Part shown: one piece after another, positions 26,666 through 35,283 of the stretch | Layout of the letters: every line of letters begins with the position of its first letter | Numbering within the stretch: the first letter of the stretch is position 1 | From: DASSFZ01 sp035292585 | GTDB lineage: Bacteria; Chloroflexota; Anaerolineae; Fen-1058 | Assembly: GCA_035292585.1 (NCBI GenBank) | Contig: DATDPU010000091.1 | Coordinates: 3,538-67,537, forward strand | Direction of reading: 5' to 3' | Length of the DNA stretch: 64,000 bases | Made by a program: the position numbers and the translations under genes | Notes under the pieces: generated by a model | The model's database searches: none | Seen by the model: the letters and a program-made list of their open reading frames with translations, nothing else | What the model was told of the DNA's origin: nothing

Positions 26666-27481
26666 TCAGTTCGTGATCGGGACGCTGCTCCTGTCGAGCC
26701 CATTATGTAGCCCCGGTGAAACAACAAAGTAGTTGTATACACCCTTCACTGGCAAACCGCTGTCTTCAATTGAAGCAAGGGATACAGCAATTAGACGCGC
26801 TCCGTTCCAGTATAAAGCTTGACCATACCCATAAGACGATAGAAGTCGAAACAGATCGGCGGGCTTGTAGCCGAACCGTTCTGTGTGCGTTGCATCGATC
26901 TCCAAAAGGAGAACAGGCCGAAAGTTACAGAGAATACTTTGCGCGCCCTGAACCGCTGGCAGTTCTGCACCTTCGATGTCCATCTTAATGAAGTCCACGC
27001 GGCCGAGTCCTTCGAAGCGACAGAACTCATCGATCGTTGTCAATTCAATGCTCTCCTGTTCGGCAACCTCGTTCGACACAGGGGGCGATAAACTGGCTCG
27101 ACCGTGACCCGGTACTCCCGCAATTTGCGGGATAGTGATCCTGGCCACTCCCGTGACATTGCTCATGCCAATTTTGCGCGCTGAAACGTTGCACAACTTG
27201 GAGCGTGATAGATTGATCATCAGACCATCAAACGTGCCGGATACCGGCTCGAATGAGTAGACGACGCCAGCCGCACCGACCAAACGCGACAGGTAAAATG
27301 TATAGGTACCCATATTCGCACCGACATCCAGGCAAACATCGCCTGGCTTGATGAAATGGACGAGCAGTCTCGACTCGGTATCATGATAGTGGTATCGAGT
27401 GAACTGACGCCGCTGCCGCCATGCCATCAAGTGAATGTAGGCTCGGCGGCCTAGCACACGATACACAAACTGCTGAAACAT
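26666..27481 (-). CDS. FkbM family methyltransferase
   Basis: 271 residues. VCLDVGANMGTYTFYLSRLVG is motif I, VYSFEPVSGTFDGLMINL the FkbM ribose-binding segment, and VDFIKMDIEGAELPAVQGA the acidic motif near the acceptor. It sits three bases after the Wzx stop (TGA AGC ATG), so it is certainly in the same transcript. With the adjacent FkbM gene and three other methyltransferases it implies a heavily methylated polymer. Confidence 0.9.
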   Translation of the reverse strand: MFQQFVYRVLGRRAYIHLMAWRQRRQFTRYHYHDTESRLLVHFIKPGDVCLDVGANMGTYTFYLSRLVGAAGVVYSFEPVSGTFDGLMINLSRSKLCNVSARKIGMSNVTGVARITIPQIAGVPGHGRASLSPPVSNEVAEQESIELTTIDEFCRFEGLGRVDFIKMDIEGAELPAVQGAQSILCNFRPVLLLEIDATHTERFGYKPADLFRLLSSYGYGQALYWNGARLIAVSLASIEDSGLPVKGVYNYFVVSPGLHNGLDRSSVPITN

Positions 27482-27484
27482 GCT

Positions 27485-29020
27485 TCACGCCTGTGCTGCC
27501 GGTCGAAACAAGGCGGCCATCGGCCGCAGTCGCGGGCTGATTCGGCTAATCATCTCGCAGTCTTCCTCAGTGAGCGGCTTCCACCAACGCAGCAATGCGG
27601 CGATGACGCCCACATACGCCAGTCCGGCGATCAGCCACTCCAGCCATGTGCTAGATGGCAACACGAGCACCGCGGCCAAGCCGACTAGCACCGCGCCGGT
27701 CGTCTTCAGGCAAAACGCCCACGGATAGGGCATCGGACGGTAACGTTGCAGCATCACGTATTCCAGTCCGATGCCAAGTATCGCGGAAAGACCGGTGGCG
27801 GCCACCGCGCCTATAGCACCGAAGGCCCGGATCAGCAAAATGCCAAGGGCCAGATTAACCATCCCCGACACGACTCGCAACATCAAACCGGCCCGTTCGC
27901 GCCCCAGGGTATACAGCGCCATAAGATGTACGCCGCCGCCCAGCAAGCCGAACGGCACGACAGTCAACACGACGAACAGGCGCAGCACATCCACACTCGG
28001 CAAGTACTCCGACCCGTACAGAGTGCTCACAATCTGTGGTGCGAACCATCCTGCCAGCGCATACAATGGCACCACAGTCATCGTCGACAGCTTGATAAAG
28101 GTCTGCCAACCGCGCATCAATCCCGCCATACCCGATTGCGTGTTGAGTATCGACAGCGACGTCAGTACCACCGGGCTGCCAGCAGTGATCACCCCGATCA
28201 ACTTCCAGACCAATGCTGTGCCGACTTTGTAATAGCCCACTGCGCTGGAGTCTTGAACCAGCGTGCCCAACAATAGCACATCGCTCTGCTCGGAAAGCAG
28301 GAAGGTCAGTGCAGCCACCAGCCACACAGACAGGCCAAAGCGCAGCGCCGGACGCAGATTAATACGTAGCCCATCTGAACCGGACGGCTCGCGTCCGTGT
28401 GCGAAGGCCAGTCCGTATACCGCCAGGCTCAACCCATAAGCTGCACACATTGCGATCAGCACCGGCTGTAACGACGGCACGCCCGCCGGCGACAGAATCA
28501 GCACCACACCAATGATCACACTCTGCCGGAGCGTGTGCGATGCGAAGACGACTTCGACGCGCAGACGAGCCATAAAGAACGACCAGAACAGGTCAGCTGC
28601 TTGAGACAGCCAGAATAACAGAACAATCCAATCAACCGAGGACACCAGCTCAGGTCGTTTCAACCAGACGAAGACGACAGGCGCTGTGACCCAGATTAGC
28701 ATGCCAAGCGCCAGCGCTAACGCCGTACGAATCGCCAACAAATTGAGTAGAAAGCGACGTATGCTTCTGCCGTCGTCAGCAAGTACGGGCACAAACCGGG
28801 TAAGAACCTCCGAGAAGCCCAGCGAGATGGCTAAGCCAGCAAAACTCACCCAGCCTAAAATCAGCGAGAATCGACCGAAGTCGTCCGGCCCTAGCCACCT
28901 GCTCACCAGAATGGTGACCAGCGAGGCCAGCACCACATCGACCAGTTTGGCAACCTGGCTCTTGACAACTCCTCGGCCAACCCTGCCACCTCGGTCCTCG
29001 CCCACCTCTGTATTATTCAT
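27485..29020 (-). CDS. Wzx-type oligosaccharide flippase (MOP family)
   Basis: 511 residues with about 12-14 hydrophobic spans and the N-terminal signature SQVAKLVDVVLASLVTILVSRWLGPDDFGRFSL, typical of polysaccharide-synthase-type MOP transporters. It should move the finished undecaprenyl-linked repeat unit to the outer face for polymerisation by the Wzy-like protein encoded just downstream. The ATG overlaps the TPR gene stop by four bases. Confidence 0.92.
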   Translation of the reverse strand: MNNTEVGEDRGGRVGRGVVKSQVAKLVDVVLASLVTILVSRWLGPDDFGRFSLILGWVSFAGLAISLGFSEVLTRFVPVLADDGRSIRRFLLNLLAIRTALALALGMLIWVTAPVVFVWLKRPELVSSVDWIVLLFWLSQAADLFWSFFMARLRVEVVFASHTLRQSVIIGVVLILSPAGVPSLQPVLIAMCAAYGLSLAVYGLAFAHGREPSGSDGLRINLRPALRFGLSVWLVAALTFLLSEQSDVLLLGTLVQDSSAVGYYKVGTALVWKLIGVITAGSPVVLTSLSILNTQSGMAGLMRGWQTFIKLSTMTVVPLYALAGWFAPQIVSTLYGSEYLPSVDVLRLFVVLTVVPFGLLGGGVHLMALYTLGRERAGLMLRVVSGMVNLALGILLIRAFGAIGAVAATGLSAILGIGLEYVMLQRYRPMPYPWAFCLKTTGAVLVGLAAVLVLPSSTWLEWLIAGLAYVGVIAALLRWWKPLTEEDCEMISRISPRLRPMAALFRPAAQA

Positions 29021-30015
29021 GGCGATGTGACGCCCAACGTTTCGAGCGCACGGCGTGCCGCTTCGTCATCCGGATCGATTGCGAGCGCCATTCGATAGGC
29101 GGAAATCGCTTCGTCGCGATGGCCCAGCGCCAGATATACTGCGCCAAACTGCCGCCAGAAGTCAGTCCGTCTTGGATCTAGCTCTATAGCGATGAGCGAC
29201 TGCGCCAGCGCTTTCTCATAAAAGCCCAGCCGGGTGTAGATCAGGCTCAGCCATTGATGATAGCGCCCGTCATCTGGCACAAGACTTGACGCGCGTTCCA
29301 TGTAAGTTGCAGCATCAACGTAGTTCTGCTTGCTCCAATAGGCGACGCCCGCGCACGCCAGCATCGGCGCTTGTTCTTGCAGCAGTGACGGCGCGGCCTG
29401 ATATGCCGCCAACGCCCGATCCGGTTCGCCCGCACTCACCCAGGCATTGCAGAGACCGGTCTGCGCTTCGAGTGACTCGGGAACAACCATCACACACGCC
29501 GCATACTCGCGTGCAGCATCCACTGGCTGGTCGCGTTCGCGATACAGGAGGCCTAGCTGCATGTGCGCTGCACATGATTGTGGATCGAGTTCCAGTGCGC
29601 GGTGCAACCACGCCTCCGCTTCCTCAGGTTGAACCGTTCGCAGCACCTCGCCACGCGCGACGAATTCATCAGACATCGTACCGACCTTACGCCATGCGGC
29701 CAACGCATCAGAGACATGACTGGTCGCCCAGTACAGATAGCCCAGCCCTCGCCACGCGCCCCGGTTGCCTGGATCAACCTCTGTCGCTGTGCGCAACCAT
29801 TGCTCCGCCTGCATCAAGTTGGAATCGGCAAGGCTACCATCCAATGTCACGCCATGTTGAGCCAGTGAGCGGTTCAACAACACCAGCCCGACATTGCTGA
29901 GCAGGCGGCTAACCAGCAGCGGCCCGAATGCGACAACGATCAGAATCAACATCGCCGCCAGCCAACCCAACCGGCGGCGCGAACGAATGGCTGTGATCAA
30001 ACTGGCAAGGGACAT
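29017..30015 (-). CDS. Membrane-anchored TPR protein
   Basis: 332 residues. One N-terminal membrane span (LGWLAAMLILIVVAFGPLLVS) is followed by about six to eight tetratricopeptide repeats, for example AWRGLGYLYWATSHVSDALAAW, AHMQLGLLYRERDQPVDAA and FWRQFGAVYLALGHRDEAI with the DP residues that end TPR helices. TPR proteins in polysaccharide loci scaffold the assembly or export machinery. Here the gene lies between wzz-like and wzx-like genes, which supports a scaffold for that complex. Confidence 0.87.
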   Translation of the reverse strand: MSLASLITAIRSRRRLGWLAAMLILIVVAFGPLLVSRLLSNVGLVLLNRSLAQHGVTLDGSLADSNLMQAEQWLRTATEVDPGNRGAWRGLGYLYWATSHVSDALAAWRKVGTMSDEFVARGEVLRTVQPEEAEAWLHRALELDPQSCAAHMQLGLLYRERDQPVDAAREYAACVMVVPESLEAQTGLCNAWVSAGEPDRALAAYQAAPSLLQEQAPMLACAGVAYWSKQNYVDAATYMERASSLVPDDGRYHQWLSLIYTRLGFYEKALAQSLIAIELDPRRTDFWRQFGAVYLALGHRDEAISAYRMALAIDPDDEAARRALETLGVTSP

Positions 30016-30089
30016 GGATAGAAGTGCAGGTTATAGAGGCAAGATAGCACACACACAGCCGCACACTTACGGCTTGCGGCGCGAAGCAC

Positions 30090-31346
30090 TTATCCCTTGA
30101 CCGTAGCAGGCACGGCAGGCTCGCGCGAAGGTTGGGTCACCGATCGCCGCGCATCGATAACAAACGCGCCGATGACACCCAGCATCAACCCCAGCACGCC
30201 GCCAACGGCCGCATTCAACCCCTTGCGCGGCGACGCCGGTTGCATCGGCACAGCCGCCCGGCTGGCGAGTCGCACTTCGCCTTCACCATCTTCGGCGGCT
30301 ACGCGCGCTTCGTCCAATTTGCGCGTCAGCGTCAGATAGGTGTCGCGCGCCGTGTCACGCTCACGCGTGAGTTGGTCGAGTTCTACCTGCGCTATCTGCA
30401 CGGCGGCTTGCAGGCGCAACACGTCCGGTCGCAACGCCTCGATGCGCTGCCCGATCTCCTGCGACTTACCTTGCAACGCCGCGATCAGCGTGTCCAGCAA
30501 CACGGCCTGCTCGCTCACAGTGCGATTGGTGAGCGATCCACCGCCGCCGATTTGCAGTTGAATCGGCACATTGGGCCGTGAACTCAGCGCATCGACCTGC
30601 AGGTACAGTGCAGACAATTCGTCGGACAGGGCCACGGGCGCGCCGGCATCCTGCTGCGCCAATTGTTGGTGCAGGCTCTGCGCGTCCTGAATCACCAGTG
30701 AAATCGTCCGGTTGGCCGCCAGGTAATCGGTCAGCGCCGTCTGCGTCGACGTGAGCTCCAGCGTGAGCATCGCGATTGGGTTATGGCCCTGGAAATCGAC
30801 CAGCGCTCGCTCGGCGGCTTCCAGTTTTTCGCCCGCTGCGGCGACTTGCGTCGTAAAAAAGGCGGCGTCACTCTCACGCGGCTGGTATAGATCGTTAGCG
30901 TAAGCCACGTACAAATCGGCCCAGGCGTTGGCGATCGCCTGGGCGCGCTGAGGATCGCCGTCCGCCGCGCTCAACCGCACCAGGCTGGGGTCTGCGCCCG
31001 CTTCTGCCGCCAGCTTGCCTCGGAACCCCAGTAGATCGCGTTCCTCGGCGGGCAGGCTGCCGTTGACGGCGTCGATGACCTTGAGGAGCAGGTCGTCGCT
31101 CAACGCCAGTTCAGGATACGCTCGGTACGCCTGCTGCGGTTGTTGCACAGTCTGGATACGCGGATCGAATTGCAGCTGATAGCGCGGGCGGGTGACTACG
31201 AGCAAAGCGGCTGCCTCGTAAGCAGGAGGGACAAGGAAGCTAACGCCGAATGCGGCAACAGCGGCTACAATGGCTAATCCAATCACCCAGCGCCATTGTC
31301 GCGTCAGGACATTCCAGTACCTACGCAGATCGATTTCGTCTTCCAT
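30090..31346 (-). CDS. Wzz-like chain-length determinant/polysaccharide co-polymerase
   Basis: 418 residues from the ATG at 31346 (MEDEIDLRRYWNVLTRQW), preceded by GGAG. N-terminal Wzz domain with a first span (WVIGLAIVAAVAAFGVSFLV), a large coiled-coil-forming extracytoplasmic region, and a second span near the C-terminus (LNAAVGGVLGLMLGVIGAFV) after the Pro-rich VPMQPASPRKG motif. No tyrosine-kinase domain is fused and none follows. It would set polymer length with the Wzy and Wzx proteins. The 125-base leader contains a GCCTCCC/GGGAGGC inverted repeat close to the start. Confidence 0.9.
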   Translation of the reverse strand: MEDEIDLRRYWNVLTRQWRWVIGLAIVAAVAAFGVSFLVPPAYEAAALLVVTRPRYQLQFDPRIQTVQQPQQAYRAYPELALSDDLLLKVIDAVNGSLPAEERDLLGFRGKLAAEAGADPSLVRLSAADGDPQRAQAIANAWADLYVAYANDLYQPRESDAAFFTTQVAAAGEKLEAAERALVDFQGHNPIAMLTLELTSTQTALTDYLAANRTISLVIQDAQSLHQQLAQQDAGAPVALSDELSALYLQVDALSSRPNVPIQLQIGGGGSLTNRTVSEQAVLLDTLIAALQGKSQEIGQRIEALRPDVLRLQAAVQIAQVELDQLTRERDTARDTYLTLTRKLDEARVAAEDGEGEVRLASRAAVPMQPASPRKGLNAAVGGVLGLMLGVIGAFVIDARRSVTQPSREPAVPATVKG

Positions 31347-31471
31347 TGTGCTCCATGCCGAGGCCTCCCGCCTGAACAGGAGAGGGAGGCTTTGAATAAA
31401 GTGATACTTTAGCTCAAGCAGAATCGCATCTACGCTGCCAACCGTCTCTTTGGACGAACAACGAGTTAAAC

Positions 31472-32437
31472 TCAGCCCGCCCGGGATTGCGCGATCACTT
31501 CGTCCAGCGTCTGATCGAGCGAGACCGCCGGCGCCCAACCAATCAACGCCCTGATCTTGGAGATATCCGGGACGCGGCGGCGCATATCTTCAAAACCGGC
31601 TGCGTACGCCTGGTCGTATGGAATCAGTTGCACTTCGGAGCGGCTGCCCGAACGAGTTAAGATTCGCCGGGCCAACGCAAGCATCGTAATCTCGTCGCTG
31701 CTGCCGATGTTGAAAATCTCGCCAACGGCGCGCGGCTCGGCCGCAAGCGCGAGCAGCGCCCGCACCACGTCGTGCACATTGCAGAAGCAGCGACTTTGCT
31801 GCCCATCGCCATACACTGTCAGCGACTGGCCTGCAACCGCCTGTCCCACCAGGCGCGGTATCACCATCCCGTACCGGCCCGTCTGGCGCGCGCCGACCGT
31901 ATTGAATAATCGGCAGATCACGACCGGTACATCGAACTGTTTGTGGTACGCCAGCGCCAGGAACTCGTCCAGCGCCTTGGACTCGGCGTAGCTCCAGCGG
32001 CTCTTGCGCGTCGAACCCATCACCCGATCGCCGTCTTCGCGGAAAGGGATGTCTGCGCTTTTGCCGTACACCTCGGAGGACGACGCGAGTAGGACTTTTT
32101 TACGATAGCGGCGCGCCAGGCGCAGCACAACCTGAGTTCCATTCAAGTTGGTCTCGATCGTGTGAACCGGGTCCTTCACGATCAATTCCACGCCGACAGC
32201 GGCCGCCAGATGATACATGACATCGCATTCACTGACGAGCCGATCCATCACGGTCTCGTTAAGGATGGTTTCGCAGACAAACTGGAAGTGAGATTGGTCA
32301 AGTAGTCCGGCGATATTCTCCAGCCGGCCGGTCGATAGATCATCGACCGCGACCACCTGCTGGCCTTGCGCCAGCAGCGCTTCGGCCAGGTGGCTGCCGA
32401 TGAACCCGGCTCCGCCGGTGATGAGCGATCGAACCAC
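31472..32437 (-). CDS. NAD-dependent nucleotide-sugar epimerase/dehydratase
   Basis: 321 residues from a GTG at 32437, chosen because GAAGAGG lies six bases upstream and the protein then starts MVRSLITGGAGFIGSHL. The Rossmann motif GGAGFIGS, LLASSSEVYGKS and SYAESKALDEF (YxxxK) place it in the extended SDR group near UDP-glucuronate decarboxylases and UDP-glucose epimerases. It is the first gene of the long polysaccharide run and likely supplies an activated sugar. Upstream frame sequence to 32620 overlaps the next gene and is not used. Confidence 0.9.
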   Translation of the reverse strand: MVRSLITGGAGFIGSHLAEALLAQGQQVVAVDDLSTGRLENIAGLLDQSHFQFVCETILNETVMDRLVSECDVMYHLAAAVGVELIVKDPVHTIETNLNGTQVVLRLARRYRKKVLLASSSEVYGKSADIPFREDGDRVMGSTRKSRWSYAESKALDEFLALAYHKQFDVPVVICRLFNTVGARQTGRYGMVIPRLVGQAVAGQSLTVYGDGQQSRCFCNVHDVVRALLALAAEPRAVGEIFNIGSSDEITMLALARRILTRSGSRSEVQLIPYDQAYAAGFEDMRRRVPDISKIRALIGWAPAVSLDQTLDEVIAQSRAG

Positions 32438-32468
32438 ACTGATCCTCTTCGTGTTCCACTTGGCTCCG

Positions 32469-32957
32469 TCAAACCAAACGCGCGAGAATATCTTCCGGAA
32501 CTTGATCGCGCAACTCCGGATAAGACTCCAGCACGCGCGCGATGTCCGCCAAGTCTTTCTGCCGCTTACTGGCGCGTCGCGTCGGGTCTTGCGCAGCCCA
32601 TACCTTGCCGCGCAGTACATCCTCTACCCGCGCCACCGGCATCCCCAGGCCCAGCACATTGCGCGGCGCCGCTCGCTCCACGAATGAAGCATAACGCGGA
32701 TCGGTCTGAATCTGGACGCGCAGGTCTGAGCCAGACAGCGAGACGTTCAGGCTATGCGTGAAACGCTCAACGCGGAAATCTTGCGGCAGCAGGGCTTCGA
32801 GTTTCTCCAACTGGTCCACCGCTACGACCAGGTCGAGATCCAAACTCACCACCGGCTCCACGTAAGCGTTGACGCCTTGTCCGCCGATCACACAATAGCG
32901 GATGCCCTGATCCTTCAACAGCGCGATCAGCCGTTCGAGCAAGTCGGCGCGGTCCAT
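32469..32957 (-). CDS. AbiEii-like/MNT-type nucleotidyltransferase fold protein
   Basis: 162 residues from the ATG at 32957 (MDRADLLERLIALL). The segment IRYCVIGGQGVNAYVEPVVSLDLDLVV has the G-G motif followed by a D-x-D pair, as in AbiEii/DUF6036-type nucleotidyltransferases. The remaining sequence includes RVEDVLRGKVWAAQDPTRRASKRQKDLADIARVLE, a helical end typical of this group. No AbiEi-like antitoxin is adjacent, so it is an orphan. It may be a toxin, an antitoxin-type modifier, or a domesticated enzyme. Confidence 0.75.
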   Translation of the reverse strand: MDRADLLERLIALLKDQGIRYCVIGGQGVNAYVEPVVSLDLDLVVAVDQLEKLEALLPQDFRVERFTHSLNVSLSGSDLRVQIQTDPRYASFVERAAPRNVLGLGMPVARVEDVLRGKVWAAQDPTRRASKRQKDLADIARVLESYPELRDQVPEDILARLV

Positions 32958-33027
32958 CGTTACCGTTTTCCAAAACGTGAGTGCGCGCATCGTGCCCGGT
33001 TTCGATTCTCACCCACCGTAGTCTGCA

Positions 33028-33636
33028 TCAAAACAAGCTCAACTGCTGCGCCTGCTCCGGCGGCTCCTCATCCTGCATCTGCTCCAACTCGGCCAAGATT
33101 TGCGGCAACTTCTGGAAATCCTCTTCGACGGTGCGGCGCAGGCTGGGTTGATGCAACGCCGCAGCCGGGTGGAACATCGGCACGTAGACGATGCCATCGA
33201 CTTTGCGGGGCTGGCCGTGCACCCGGCTGATCTTTTCGTTCGGAAAAGCGCGCGCCATCGAGAACCGGCCCAGCGTCACAACCACCTTGGGGTTGATCAG
33301 CGCGATCTGCCGATCGAGATATTCTTTGCACGCCTCGATCTCGTCCGGCAACGGATCGCGGTTGCCGGGCGGGCGACACTTGACCACGTTCCCGATATAC
33401 ACCTGCTCGCGCTTCAACCCGATACTGGCCAGCAGCTCTTCCAGAAACTGCCCAGCCGCGCCGACGAAGGGTCGGCCTTGCTGGTTCTCGTGGAAGCCCG
33501 GCCCTTCGCCGATAAACATGAGCTCGGCGTGCGCGGGGCCTTCGCCGGGCACCGCCTTCACGCGTGACTTATGCAGAATGCAGCGGGTGCAGCCCATCAC
33601 CTCCGAGGCAACTGTATCAAGTGAATCACCATTCAT
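33028..33636 (-). CDS. Type-4 (Fe-S) uracil-DNA glycosylase
   Basis: 202 residues. GCTRCILHKSR provides two of the four cysteines for the [4Fe-4S] cluster; further cysteines are in NVVKCRPPGNRDP and EIEACKEYL. The active-site motif is MFIGEGPGFHENQQGRPFVG and the second motif is VPMFHPAAAL. This is the standard length and pattern of family 4 UDGs, which excise uracil from DNA in many thermophiles and Gram-positive-type bacteria. It is separate from the polysaccharide run. The 219-base spacer upstream shows no gene. Confidence 0.93.
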   Translation of the reverse strand: MNGDSLDTVASEVMGCTRCILHKSRVKAVPGEGPAHAELMFIGEGPGFHENQQGRPFVGAAGQFLEELLASIGLKREQVYIGNVVKCRPPGNRDPLPDEIEACKEYLDRQIALINPKVVVTLGRFSMARAFPNEKISRVHGQPRKVDGIVYVPMFHPAAALHQPSLRRTVEEDFQKLPQILAELEQMQDEEPPEQAQQLSLF

Positions 33637-33855
33637 CGTGGACTATCCTCAAGCCAGCACACGTTGAGCGAGCCGTCTGCCTGGGCAGACCGGAAACAGA
33701 TCGAATGAATAGCAACGCCCTGAGTCCAGGGCGCAGTCAGGCTGAACATATCGAGCAACATTACCGTTTGCTAGCCGTGCGACAGCGGCAGTTTACCACA
33801 ACCCGTAACGTCGCACAAGCATTTCGTACCTGGAAGCAACCTGTAAAGGTGCAGA

Positions 33856-34482
33856 CTAACGGCGCAGCCGGCTATCCGATACGGACAGCTGATCGACAGT
33901 TCTAGCCAGGCGCTCGCGCAGCGCCGTAGTCTGTTGCTTAAAGGTCTGCCGGTAGGCTTCCTGATCCACACCGTCGACCGTCATCAAGAACGCATTTTCA
34001 TTGTTGTCTTGATAGTAGTGCGGGCGCTTGCCGGTGATCACAAAGCCATACTTGCGATAGAGATTCTGCGCGACCAGGTTCATCTCGCGCACTTCGAGCG
34101 TTACACTCGCCGCCTTCAACTCCAGCGCGCGCCCGATCAGGGACGCCAACAGATACTCACCCAGGCCGCGTCCGCGCCAGCCGAGGTCGATGGCGATGGT
34201 GCTGATATGCGCCTCGTCCACGATGAACCAGAACCCGCCGTACCCGACAATTTGAGATGCCGGTTCGCGCTGCGTCAACCGCGACAGCCAACTATTCACC
34301 CGTCCGGGCGGTTCGCCCAAATAGCGCAGCACGAAATAGTAGGCGTTTGCATTGTCCATGATCTCGTGCCGATACGTATTCGCCGACCAGGGCAACGTAA
34401 ACGAGCGCTGCTCGATCGTCATCACGGTCGGCACGTCTTTCCAGTGCATCGCTTCAAAGGAGAAGGGTATCTCGAAACTCAC
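33856..34482 (-). CDS. rimI: Ribosomal-protein-alanine N-acetyltransferase-like GNAT
   Basis: 208 residues from a GTG at 34482 that overlaps the tsaB stop as GTGA. GNAT fold with AHISTIAIDLGWRGRGLGEYLLASLIGRA (acetyl-CoA loop R-x-x-G-x-G/A) and LEVREMNLVAQNLYRKYGFVITGKRPHYY, the RimI signature. It is longer than E. coli RimI because of an insertion after the first strands and a C-terminal extension. Association with tsaB and tsaE is conserved across bacteria and supports the assignment. Confidence 0.88.
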   Translation of the reverse strand: MSFEIPFSFEAMHWKDVPTVMTIEQRSFTLPWSANTYRHEIMDNANAYYFVLRYLGEPPGRVNSWLSRLTQREPASQIVGYGGFWFIVDEAHISTIAIDLGWRGRGLGEYLLASLIGRALELKAASVTLEVREMNLVAQNLYRKYGFVITGKRPHYYQDNNENAFLMTVDGVDQEAYRQTFKQQTTALRERLARTVDQLSVSDSRLRR

Positions 34483-35150
34483 GTAACCGCTACCCCGGCT
34501 GTTGGAATATAAATCGGTTTAAGCGCATCCAGGTCGTCCGCGTCGCCTGTCCGCAGACGTTGCCAACCCAGCTCGGCCAGAAAACCCGCGCGGCGCAGCG
34601 AGCGCGCCGGCTCGACCAGGATGACCCGCGCGCCAAGACGTGCGCCGATCGCTTCCCGCTCCGCCGCGCTCAACTCGCCGCACAGCCACGTCGGCGCCGT
34701 CCACTCTGCGCCGATGCGGTCAACCGTCGTCACCATCACTTCACCTTGCGCCCGCCACGCGCCGCGCGCACGCCGATAGCGCCGCGCCGCCAGCTTGCTA
34801 CGACCCGCCTGCAAAACCGCGACCAGCGGCCCCTTGTGAACGGTCTGCGCATACGCCACCACATCCAGCGTCGGGATGCCCACCACTGGCAGACTGTTCG
34901 CCAGCGCCAGCCCCTTGGCGATCGCCAGGCCCACGCGCAGCCCCGTGAACGACCCCGGCCCAATCGATACGGCCAGCCCGGTCAGCGCGCCGGCGCGGAG
35001 GCCTACCTGTTCCAACATCCACGCCAGACGCGGCATCAGTTCGACCGTATGCCGATCGCTGATTTCCCAGGTCATCTCGGCCCGCACGGCCCCGCCATCG
35101 TGCAGGGCCAGGCTGGCGTATCGGGTGGCGGTGTCAATGGCTAAAAGCAT
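34479..35150 (-). CDS. tsaB: tRNA threonylcarbamoyladenosine biosynthesis protein TsaB
   Basis: 223 residues from the ATG at 35150 (MLLAIDTATRYASLAL). The ASKHA-fold start, the LTGLAVSIGPGSFTGLRVGLAIAKGLA core and the following VVGIPTLDVVA are diagnostic. TsaB works with TsaD and TsaE to make t6A37 on ANN-decoding tRNAs. The frame stays open upstream to 35213, but that part encodes VGVVSRRRL from an intergenic repeat and is not part of the protein. Confidence 0.95.
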   Translation of the reverse strand: MLLAIDTATRYASLALHDGGAVRAEMTWEISDRHTVELMPRLAWMLEQVGLRAGALTGLAVSIGPGSFTGLRVGLAIAKGLALANSLPVVGIPTLDVVAYAQTVHKGPLVAVLQAGRSKLAARRYRRARGAWRAQGEVMVTTVDRIGAEWTAPTWLCGELSAAEREAIGARLGARVILVEPARSLRRAGFLAELGWQRLRTGDADDLDALKPIYIPTAGVAVT

Positions 35151-35182
35151 ATCGCGTATCGCGTGTTGCTGATAGCAAAGGC

Positions 35183-35283
35183 GTCGTCTGGAGACGACTC
35201 CTACACCGATCATTCATCACCCTATCCGCCTCCATCCGTTGCTGTCCGTTCATCCGCTCAAGAGTCCGTTGATCGCATCCGTT
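35183..35283. repeat. Two repeat families in the tsaE-tsaB spacer
   Basis: 35183-35204 is an exact reverse-complement copy of 41923-41944 inside glyQS; it contains GTAGGAGTCGTCTCC followed by AGACGAC. Next to it, 35217-35283 is an ATCCGTT-rich stretch whose 23 bases at 35261-35283 match 50070-50092 with one difference. The tsaE stop codon lies at the edge of this stretch. Confidence 0.85.

Noticed and set aside
35151..35213. N-terminal extension of TsaB (VGVVSRRRL region)
   Set aside because: It comes from a dispersed repeat and precedes the conserved TsaB start MLLAIDTAT.
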